From the NCBI GenBank assembly GCA_938092125.1, contig CALKMQ010000219.1, positions 1 to 6,660 on the forward strand: DNA of 6,660 bases. Reading direction: 5' to 3'. The position numbers and the translations under genes are program-made. Below the pieces are notes generated by a model, which saw only the letters and a program-made list of their open reading frames with translations, was not told the origin of the DNA and searched no databases. Shown one piece after another: positions 1 through 4,992 of the stretch (its first letter is position 1; each line of letters begins with the position of its first letter). This DNA is from an uncultured bacterium (GTDB taxonomy: Bacteria; Fidelibacterota; Marinisomatia; Marinisomatales; UBA1611).

Positions 1-167
1 TCAGCACCAGAAACTAAATTATTTGTATTCCCACTGGTCTGATCGAAAGCGATATACAAGTCATGCGAAGACTCAGAGCTGTTTTCTTCAACATCATCCT
101 GTGCATAAGCCGAGTTAAGCATGGGTATAACTAAAAATAAACAAATAAACTTTTTATATATTATCAT
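1..167 (-). CDS. Secreted or outer-membrane protein, N-terminal fragment (cut by window edge)
   Basis: The first 55 codons of a gene that continues past the left edge. The ATG at 167 is preceded by GTAGGA with AGGA six bases from the start, a good ribosome binding site. Residues 1-22 are a typical signal peptide: MIIYKK, a hydrophobic stretch around IPML, then a likely cleavage after AYA, before QDD. The mature start is acidic and Ser-rich (EENSSESS), followed by DLYIAFDQTSGNTNNLVSGA, which alternates like a first beta strand and turn. The phrase TSGNTN recalls the early strand of DUF481-type outer-membrane barrels, but this is a resemblance in one short stretch only. Export through Sec is well supported; the family is not. 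A hairpin terminator separates it from the next minus-strand gene upstream, so it probably has its own promoter. Confidence 0.7.
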   Translation of the reverse strand, partial: MIIYKKFICLFLVIPMLNSAYAQDDVEENSSESSHDLYIAFDQTSGNTNNLVSGA

Positions 168-207
168 TTTTTATCCTACTAAAAGTTTTTAAGAATGATT
201 CTACAAC

Positions 208-237
208 TAAACAGAAAGTAGCAAAATTTTTAGTCAA
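208..237 (-). promoter_or_regulatory. Possible weak promoter of the 1-167 gene
   Basis: On the minus strand TTGACT (237-232) matches the -35 consensus in five of six positions. No good -10 follows at 16-18 bases; the nearest candidates are CTGTTT and TGTTTA (about 214-208), both poor. The site lies between the upstream terminator and the gene start, where a promoter is expected. Low confidence. Confidence 0.25.
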
Positions 238-248
238 CTTCCTAAAAT

Positions 249-276
249 AAAAAAGGCGCAAATTCGCGCCTTTTTT
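249..276 (-). terminator. Rho-independent terminator after the lysine-rich gene
   Basis: A GGCGC/GCGCC stem (255-259 with 266-270) encloses a six-base loop, AAATTC, and is flanked by an A run at 249-254 and a T run at 271-276. Read on the minus strand it is a GC stem followed by a U tract, about 20 to 30 bases after the stop codon at 298-300. Because both flanks are A/T tracts it would also work on the plus strand. It is the only GC-rich hairpin in this AT-rich intergenic stretch. Confidence 0.9.
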
Positions 277-297
277 ATTATTGTTTAGAAAAGAAGA

Positions 298-570
298 TTA
301 ACTAGAACTTTTCTTCTTCCACTTGGATTTCCACTTACCCCAAGATCCGCCTTTTTTGCCTTTTCCTTCTTTTCCTTTTTTCTTTTTCTTCTTCTTCTTC
401 TTTTTCTTGATATCATCTGCAGCATCTGCATAAACGAAATCTCCACCACCACAAGAACCTGCACTGACTGCGCATTGCTCTGTTTTGGTTTCAACTGTAG
501 TAGCTGGAGCTACTGCAACGATACCAACGATGACGAGAAGAGAGATAAATAATCTATAGAAACGTTTCAT
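298..570 (-). CDS. Small secreted lysine-rich protein with polylysine tract
   Basis: A 90-residue protein of no family I recognise. The ATG at 570 has a strong AAGGAG site six bases upstream, which supports a real, well-translated gene. Residues 1-24 form a signal peptide (MKRFYR, hydrophobic core LFISLLVIVGIVAVA, possible cleavage near APA). A short neutral-to-acidic segment follows, with Cys33 and Cys40 (CAVSAGSC), then GGGDFVYADAADD. Residues 55-65 are eleven lysines in a row. The tail 66-90 is Gly/Lys-rich with three spaced tryptophans (W77, W80, W84) and ends SSS. The exported product would be strongly cationic at its C-terminus and could bind polyanions such as nucleic acid, LPS or cell-wall polymers; that is inference only. 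The two cysteines could form a disulfide. It has its own promoter-like region and terminator, so it looks monocistronic. Low-complexity coding makes the length liable to slippage. Confidence 0.82.
   Translation of the reverse strand: MKRFYRLFISLLVIVGIVAVAPATTVETKTEQCAVSAGSCGGGDFVYADAADDIKKKKKKKKKKKGKEGKGKKGGSWGKWKSKWKKKSSS
359..408. repeat. 50-base homopyrimidine/homopurine tract with CTT repeats
   Basis: Every base from 359 to 408 on the plus strand is C or T, bounded by G at 358 and G at 409. The part near 386-400 is a run of CTT units. It encodes the polylysine tract and the first part of the Gly/Lys tail of the 298-570 gene, using mixed AAG and AAA codons. The protein sequence largely explains the purine bias of the coding strand, but such tracts are prone to replication slippage and can form triplex DNA. 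Confidence 0.85.
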
Positions 571-599
571 TCTATTCTCCTTTAGTTAACTGTTATTGT

Positions 600-609
600 T
601 TGTCGACAA
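600..609. promoter_or_regulatory. 10-base palindrome in the lysine-rich gene leader
   Basis: TTGTCGACAA is a perfect ten-base palindrome, immediately next to the inverted repeat at 611-630. It lies about 30 bases upstream of the 298-570 start, inside the predicted 5' untranslated region. It could be an operator half of a composite site; no specific regulator is recognised. Confidence 0.4.
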
Positions 610-610
610 C

Positions 611-630
611 ACTGATACACATTTATCAGT
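611..630. promoter_or_regulatory. Inverted repeat (operator or 5' leader hairpin)
   Basis: ACTGATA (611-617) and TATCAGT (624-630) are perfect inverted repeats separated by six bases. On the minus strand the element begins at about the predicted transcription start of the 298-570 gene. It could be an operator covering +1, or a hairpin at the very 5' end of the mRNA that protects it from decay. No T tract follows on either strand, so it is not a terminator. Confidence 0.5.
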
Positions 631-636
631 TAGCGT

Positions 637-666
637 AAGTTATTTTTAAATAAATACTATTGTCAA
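637..666 (-). promoter_or_regulatory. Sigma70-type promoter of the lysine-rich gene
   Basis: On the minus strand a perfect TTGACA -35 box (666-661) is followed after 18 bases by TAACTT (642-637), a weak -10 matching three of six positions. The predicted start is near 630, giving a leader of about 60 bases before the ATG at 570. The perfect -35 makes the site credible; the poor -10 could mean dependence on an activator or an alternative -10. Confidence 0.5.
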
Positions 667-796
667 GATTTATTAAAACTTAAAAACCATCTAGTATGGC
701 AATTTATATTCAAAAGAATTATTAATAAAGTTGTGCGCAAAGCAAAATATTATTTTACCATAAAAATAATTAGTATTAATATTTCGTCAGAAATTT

Positions 797-826
797 TTGG
801 AACTTTTTATTTATTCAAACATTAAT
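797..826 (+). promoter_or_regulatory. Weak candidate promoter for the ABC operon
   Basis: TTGGAA (797-802) is followed after 18 bases by ATTAAT (821-826), four of six matches to TATAAT. The start would be near 833, only about 20 bases before the TTG start codon. The surrounding 690-830 is so A/T-rich that chance matches are expected, so this is only the best of several weak candidates. Confidence 0.22.
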
Positions 827-851
827 CTTTTAAAAAAGCAGAGAACATATT

Positions 852-1796
852 TTGATTAAAGTAGACAACTTATCTAAAAACTATGATGACGTAAAGGCTG
901 TAAAGTCTATATCTTTTGAATTGCAAGATGGTCAAGTAGTTGGTTTTCTTGGTGCTAATGGTGCCGGAAAAAGCACAACGCTAAAAATAATGACTGGTTA
1001 TATCTCACCTACATCGGGAAACGTCTATTATGGAAATAGAAACATACAAGATGACACATCGGATATACAAAAAGATATAGGTTATTTACCTGAGCTAAAT
1101 CCCTTGTACAGTGAAATGAGAGTTCATGATTATCTTAAATTTATTTCAGATATAAGAGGTATTCCCAGTAGCGATTTTAAAAATGCATTTCAAAAAGTTG
1201 TTGAGGAATGTTCTTTAAATGCTGTTGCTCATCGAACCATTGGCAACTGTTCTAAAGGTTATAAACAAAGAATTGGCTTGGCGGCTGCGATGATTCATGA
1301 CCCTAAAATATTGATTCTTGATGAGCCGGTAACTGGATTAGATCCAAACCAGATCGTTGAAATAAGACAATTAATAAAAAAGCTTGGAAAAGAAAAAATT
1401 GTTTTAATGTCTTCACATATTTTACAAGAAATACAAGCTACCGTTGATAGAATCATAATTATCAATGAAGGTTCTATTGTAGCTGATGGTTCTAGCGAAT
1501 CGCTTCTTAAAGATTCGGCTGGCGGTAAAGTTGAATTGAGTATCGATGTTAGCAATGCTAGTGAAAATGATATTAAAGATATGAAAGCGACTATTCCATC
1601 TATTGATATTCATAGCATTACTAAAAATGATTCTTATACCAATATTAATATTGAATATTCAAATAGTAATGACCCTCGTGCTGATATTTTTAATTATGCC
1701 GTTTCTAAAAAATGGATTATCCTAGAAATGGTAGCCACAAAACAAAACCTTGAGGATATTTTTCGAAACTTAACAAGCAATGGTAAGCCTTCATAA
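852..1796 (+). CDS. ABC transporter ATP-binding protein, GldA/NatA-like
   Basis: A 314-residue cytoplasmic ATPase that would power the permease encoded next. Walker A is GANGAGKST (34-42), the signature is CSKGYKQR (133-140), Walker B is ILILDEP (153-159) with catalytic Glu158, the D-loop region is TGLDP, and the switch histidine is His189 in SSHIL. The Q-loop position reads IGYLPE, as in GldA and NatA types, rather than having the usual glutamine. Residues from about 225 form the C-terminal accessory domain of this subgroup and end in the typical NLEDIFRNLT. The start is TTG at 852: the protein then begins MIKVDNLSKNY, exactly where relatives begin, and the next in-frame ATG would lie beyond Walker A. 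The ribosome site is weak (GAGAA, 841-845). The stop overlaps the next start as TAATG. The ATPase function is secure; the transported substrate is unknown. Confidence 0.95.
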   Translation: MIKVDNLSKNYDDVKAVKSISFELQDGQVVGFLGANGAGKSTTLKIMTGYISPTSGNVYYGNRNIQDDTSDIQKDIGYLPELNPLYSEMRVHDYLKFISDIRGIPSSDFKNAFQKVVEECSLNAVAHRTIGNCSKGYKQRIGLAAAMIHDPKILILDEPVTGLDPNQIVEIRQLIKKLGKEKIVLMSSHILQEIQATVDRIIIINEGSIVADGSSESLLKDSAGGKVELSIDVSNASENDIKDMKATIPSIDIHSITKNDSYTNINIEYSNSNDPRADIFNYAVSKKWIILEMVATKQNLEDIFRNLTSNGKPS

Positions 1797-2509
1797 TGCA
1801 TAACACTTTAACAATTTTTAAAAGAGAGCTAAAATCATTTTTTGATAGTCCAATGGCATATGTGTTTCTTGTCGTGTTTGCGCTATTGAACGGATGGTTT
1901 TTCACAACCACATTTTTTCTTTATGGACAGTCTGATTTAAGAACACTTTTTAATATAGTGCCCTTGGTTTATTTATTTTTTATCCCAGGCATAACAATGG
2001 GACTTATTTCTAGAGAAAAAGGACTTGGTACAATTGAAATTATTTCTACACTTCCTATTGATGACAGAGATATCGTAGTTGGCAAATATTTATCAGCCGT
2101 TGCACTCATTGCCATAGCACTTTTGACTACATCATTACATTTTATCACCCTTTCTTCTTTCGGAAACTCAATTGACTATGGTGCTGTTTTTACTGGATAC
2201 CTAGGTTTACTGCTTGTTGGTTCAGTGTATGCTTCTGTTGGTATGTTTTCAAGCGCGGTTACTGATAATCAAGTTATTTCTTTTATTGTAGGCATCGCTA
2301 TTATTTTTGTTTTTTGGCTTTTTGATAAAGTTTTGATCTTTATGCCGGATTTACTCGCTGGTACGATACAATATTTAAGCGTTGAATATCATCTATCCAA
2401 CATATCAAGAGGCGTTATCGACACTCGAAATCTTATTTATTTCGGTTCTGTGATAGGTTTTTTCCTTTTTCTAACCACGAGACTTGTAGAGTCTCGGAGA
2501 TGGAGTTAA
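1796..2509 (+). CDS. ABC transporter permease, GldF-like (ABC-2 type)
   Basis: A 237-residue inner-membrane permease that pairs with the upstream ATPase. Six hydrophobic segments are visible at about 20-43, 52-72, 96-118, 130-151, 160-183 and 212-230, the normal count for ABC-2 permeases. The N-terminal amphipathic stretch TIFKRELKSFFDSPMAYVF and the cytoplasmic loop SREKGLGTIEIISTLPI (72-88) are hallmarks of the GldF/ABC-2 group; the loop is where such permeases contact their ATPase. The ATG at 1796 shares one base with the stop of the ATPase gene, so translation is probably coupled. The gene downstream starts four bases after this one ends. Similar permeases occur in gliding Bacteroidetes and in many non-gliding bacteria, so the context does not by itself imply motility. 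Confidence 0.93.
   Translation: MHNTLTIFKRELKSFFDSPMAYVFLVVFALLNGWFFTTTFFLYGQSDLRTLFNIVPLVYLFFIPGITMGLISREKGLGTIEIISTLPIDDRDIVVGKYLSAVALIAIALLTTSLHFITLSSFGNSIDYGAVFTGYLGLLLVGSVYASVGMFSSAVTDNQVISFIVGIAIIFVFWLFDKVLIFMPDLLAGTIQYLSVEYHLSNISRGVIDTRNLIYFGSVIGFFLFLTTRLVESRRWS
2502..2505 (+). promoter_or_regulatory. Ribosome binding site inside the permease end
   Basis: GGAG lies eight bases before the ATG at 2514 and is embedded in the last codons of the permease gene (Arg-Trp-Ser). It fixes the start of the GldG-like protein and fits coupled translation. Confidence 0.65.
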
Positions 2510-2513
2510 ATAC

Positions 2514-4022
2514 ATGTTAGTAAAAAATAGAAATTCTCTCACAATATATCTTCTCATTTTAACAGGAGCATTATTGTTACTCAATTTAATTAGTAGAAAC
2601 TGGTACAAACGTTTTGATCTTACTGACAACAAAATGTATTCTCTGAGTAGCTCTAGCGAAAACATCGTAGATAAAATTGACGACTTATTAACCATGAAAG
2701 TGTATTTCTCTAACGATCTCCCTGGCGAGCTATCTAACACTAAAAGATATTTACAAGATTTGCTTGAAGAGTATGAAGCCAAGTCTGATAACATTCGATT
2801 TTTCTTTACTGATCCGGAATCCAACGAAAAACTACAAGAAGAAGCACAAAAGGATGGTATACAACCTGTTCAGATGCAGGTCGTTGAAGATGACAAGCTA
2901 GAGATTAAGAAAGTATATTTAGGAATGGTGATGCTTTATGAAGATAAAAAAGAGACTATACCCGTTATCCAAACTGCCACTGGTTTAGAATATTTAATAA
3001 CAACAAAAATTAAAACTCTCGTAAATACAAATAAAAAAACAGTTGGCATTGTGAACCTTTCGAAAACCGAAGAGGTTAAAACTGAAAACCTTTCTAATCA
3101 ATTACGACAACATCATAATGTTCAATCATTAGATCTTTCAAATGAAGATTTAATAATGGATAATATTGATGTGATGTTAATAAGTGGAGCTACGGATACT
3201 TTAGACGATAATTCAATTGCTAATATTCAAAGTTTTATGAATTCTGGCAAAAACATTTTTATGGCCCAAGGCGCTGTTTTAACCGATATGCAAGTTCAGC
3301 AAGCGAATCCAATAAACTCAAATATATTCTCTTTATTAAAGTCATACGGTCTAATTATTAACAAAAATCTAGTTCTAGATAAATCTTGTGGGCGTGTACA
3401 AGTCCAACAACAAATGGGCTTTATCCGGATGAACGTACCAATGGAATATCCATTTCTTCCAATAATTAAGGATTTTAATGATCAGGAACTTGTGGTTAGT
3501 GGTCTAGAACAGATACATGTCTTTTTCCCAAGTGAAATAGTTCTAGATACATTACTAAGCGACGAAGTAATTGGAGTGACTGATTTATTTTCAAGTTCTA
3601 ATAAATCTGGCATTATGGCGGGTAGATTTATGCTTAGTCCCGATCCAAAAAACAACCCGTTTCTCCAAAACCTAAATCAAGATAGTAAAATTGTTGGCGC
3701 TGCCTCTAGGCTAGCTACCGGTGGGGAGTTAATTCTTGTTTCTGATTCAAAGTTTCTAGCAGATGATGCAGGAATGTCCATTCCAGAGAATATGGTTTTT
3801 TTAATGAACGCTATTGATTATTTAGCAGGGGAAAAAGAACTTATTGCGCTGCGTTCTCGTGAAATAACCAATAGGCCTCTTGATGAGATTGAAGACGGAA
3901 CAAGAACTCGATGGAAATGGGCTAATGTCCTTTTACCTTCACTAATAATCGCTGGATTAGGCTTCTACAGATCAAAGAATGAAAAAACAAAAGCAGATAT
4001 ACTAAAACAAATATATGAATAA
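2514..4022 (+). CDS. GldG-like ABC transporter auxiliary protein
   Basis: A 502-residue membrane-anchored protein of the GldG / ABC-transporter auxiliary family. A transmembrane helix at about 9-27 is followed by the family's conserved opening RFDLTDNKMYSLS (33-45). A large soluble part, expected outside the cytoplasm, spans roughly 30-465. It contains NIRFFFTDPE near 93-102, a middle domain with ISGATDTLDD (224-232), and a C-terminal segment reading ILVSDSKFLADD, then FLMNAIDYLAGEKELIALRSRE. A second helix lies at about 468-485, followed by a charged cytoplasmic tail. This helix-domain-helix layout is usual for the family, and the length is within the expected range. Family members accompany GldA/GldF-type transporters; whether they bind substrate or act structurally is not settled. 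The gene starts four bases after the permease and overlaps the next gene by eight bases. Confidence 0.9.
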   Translation: MLVKNRNSLTIYLLILTGALLLLNLISRNWYKRFDLTDNKMYSLSSSSENIVDKIDDLLTMKVYFSNDLPGELSNTKRYLQDLLEEYEAKSDNIRFFFTDPESNEKLQEEAQKDGIQPVQMQVVEDDKLEIKKVYLGMVMLYEDKKETIPVIQTATGLEYLITTKIKTLVNTNKKTVGIVNLSKTEEVKTENLSNQLRQHHNVQSLDLSNEDLIMDNIDVMLISGATDTLDDNSIANIQSFMNSGKNIFMAQGAVLTDMQVQQANPINSNIFSLLKSYGLIINKNLVLDKSCGRVQVQQQMGFIRMNVPMEYPFLPIIKDFNDQELVVSGLEQIHVFFPSEIVLDTLLSDEVIGVTDLFSSSNKSGIMAGRFMLSPDPKNNPFLQNLNQDSKIVGAASRLATGGELILVSDSKFLADDAGMSIPENMVFLMNAIDYLAGEKELIALRSREITNRPLDEIEDGTRTRWKWANVLLPSLIIAGLGFYRSKNEKTKADILKQIYE

Positions 4023-4572
4023 ATCTTTAAAGTACTTACTCATCGCCTTTGGCATATTATTATTTCTTTATTTTATCAATCAAGGACAACAAAATAAATA
4101 CATAGGCACGTCTGAAACAATATTTGATTTAGATGCAGATATTATAAATAAAATTATACTTAAAGATTCTTCTGGTGAAACAATCACTCTTTTTAAAACT
4201 GACTCAGTTTGGTCTATCCTTAATAATGATTCATTAGTTGTTAAAGATAGGCAAATCGACCAGTTTTTTGAAAAAGTTATCGGTGGAACTTATGACATGG
4301 TTATGTCAAAAAATCCAAACAAATGGGTTACATTTGGTGTTGATACCGTTTCTGGAAAGCTCTTATCGGTTTTTCAAGATGACAAGCTCATAGCGTCAAC
4401 TATATTTAGTAATAAAGGTCAAGACTATTCTCATAACTTTTACAGAAATATTGGTGTGGATATAGTATATCGTACTTCTGAAAATCTATATTATATGCTT
4501 AATACACGCCCTACTTATTGGGGTAGCAAACCAAAAGAAACACCACCCGCCGTAATAGATTCTAAGAATTAA
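4015..4572 (+). CDS. DUF4340 membrane-anchored protein, single-domain form
   Basis: A 185-residue protein with an N-terminal helix (about 6-22) and no signal-cleavage motif, so it is probably anchored with the rest outside the cytoplasm. The body matches my recollection of the DUF4340 pattern: DADIINKIILKDSSGETITL (39-58), DSVWSI (63-68), then DRQIDQFFEKVIGG, WVTFGVD (104-110) and a YRNIGVDIVYRTSENLYYML stretch. DUF4340 genes commonly follow GldG-like genes in ABC operons, and many are longer; here there is one short copy with a Pro-rich end. The ATG at 4015 overlaps the GldG-like gene by eight bases and has no visible ribosome site, so expression likely depends on re-initiation. It probably works with the transporter complex. 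The molecular role is unknown. Confidence 0.82.
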   Translation: MNKSLKYLLIAFGILLFLYFINQGQQNKYIGTSETIFDLDADIINKIILKDSSGETITLFKTDSVWSILNNDSLVVKDRQIDQFFEKVIGGTYDMVMSKNPNKWVTFGVDTVSGKLLSVFQDDKLIASTIFSNKGQDYSHNFYRNIGVDIVYRTSENLYYMLNTRPTYWGSKPKETPPAVIDSKN

Positions 4573-4601
4573 AATAATTAAACTTTACAAAATATCCTTT
4601 A

Positions 4602-4606
4602 GTGGA
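4602..4606 (+). promoter_or_regulatory. Weak ribosome binding site for the GTG start
   Basis: GTGGA lies eight bases before the GTG at 4615 and is the only purine-rich patch in the 42-base gap. Together with the non-ATG start it suggests modest translation. Confidence 0.4.
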
Positions 4607-4614
4607 TTTATCAA

Positions 4615-4992
4615 GTGAAAAGTAAGAATAAGCAAATCTTGGTTGTTGGTGACAGACTTTTAATTCAACCCGACAAAGGTGATAAGACTTCTCCAGCGGG
4701 ACTTTACCTCCCTCCTAGTGTTGTTGAAAAGCAAGAAGTCAAGGCAGGTATTGTTGTTGAAGTCGGTCCTGGCATACCATTAGGGGCTCCTGATGATATT
4801 GTTGATGAGCCATGGAAAGATTCTAAGGGTGATGTTAAATATATTCCTACTCAAGCAGAAATCGGTGATTATGCCCTTTACCTAGGGAAAGCTGCAATTG
4901 AGCTTGAAATAGAACAAAAAGGTTACTTGATTGTCCCTCAATCAGCAATCTTAATCCTAATAAGAGATGATATCGATAAAATTGTTTCTTAG
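4615..4992 (+). CDS. GroES/Cpn10-like co-chaperonin variant
   Basis: A 125-residue protein with the GroES fold pattern. VVGDRLLIQPD (10-20) matches the first strand (in GroES, HDRVIVKR), AGLYLPP (28-34) sits where the GroEL-binding mobile loop has GGIVL, and AGIVVEVGPG (44-53) matches the strand and turn after it. IGDYALYL (83-90) matches VGDIVIF, and YLIVPQSAILILI (104-116) matches the C-terminal EEVLIMSESDILAIV. Canonical GroES is about 95 residues; the excess is an insertion at about 54-82 containing DDIVDEPWK and a short N-terminal extension. The start is GTG. No groEL gene is nearby, so it may be a second, specialised co-chaperonin rather than the housekeeping copy. The 42-base gap to DUF4340 has no terminator, suggesting it is the last gene of the operon. 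Fold assignment is strong; GroEL partnership is inferred. Confidence 0.85.
   Translation: MKSKNKQILVVGDRLLIQPDKGDKTSPAGLYLPPSVVEKQEVKAGIVVEVGPGIPLGAPDDIVDEPWKDSKGDVKYIPTQAEIGDYALYLGKAAIELEIEQKGYLIVPQSAILILIRDDIDKIVS
4989..4992. other. Convergent gene overlap sharing stop-codon bases
   Basis: The plus-strand TAG of the GroES-like gene (4990-4992) and the minus-strand TAA of the peptidase gene (4991-4989) overlap in the four bases TTAG. There is no intergenic space, and no hairpin terminator is visible near the junction, so transcripts from both sides probably run into the opposing gene. Confidence 0.9.

Noticed and set aside
285..494. Alternative minus-strand frame encoding an Arg/Lys-rich 69-residue peptide
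   Set aside because: It overlaps the 298-570 gene in another frame; its basic run is just the purine tract read out of phase, and it has no signal peptide or good ribosome site.
696..726. Tiny plus-strand open frame starting ATGGCAATTTAT
   Set aside because: It stops after nine codons, has no ribosome site and lies in very A/T-rich intergenic DNA.
749..770. A/T-only imperfect hairpin as a terminator or riboswitch
   Set aside because: The stem has no G-C pairs and a bulge, and no T tract or conserved aptamer features follow; it is expected by chance in such DNA.
1295..1911. Three short minus-strand open frames antisense to the ATPase and the start of the permease
   Set aside because: The opposite strand has unambiguous conserved motifs, and none of the three shows a domain or an upstream signal.
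2471..2824. 117-codon minus-strand open frame
   Set aside because: It lies antisense to the permease end and the conserved start of the GldG-like protein, has no recognisable domain and no ribosome site; it is a shadow of real coding.
4584..4612. TTTACA with TTTATC 17 bases later, a possible promoter for the GroES-like gene
   Set aside because: The -10 matches only three of six positions and the start would fall inside the coding region, leaving no leader for the GTG start.
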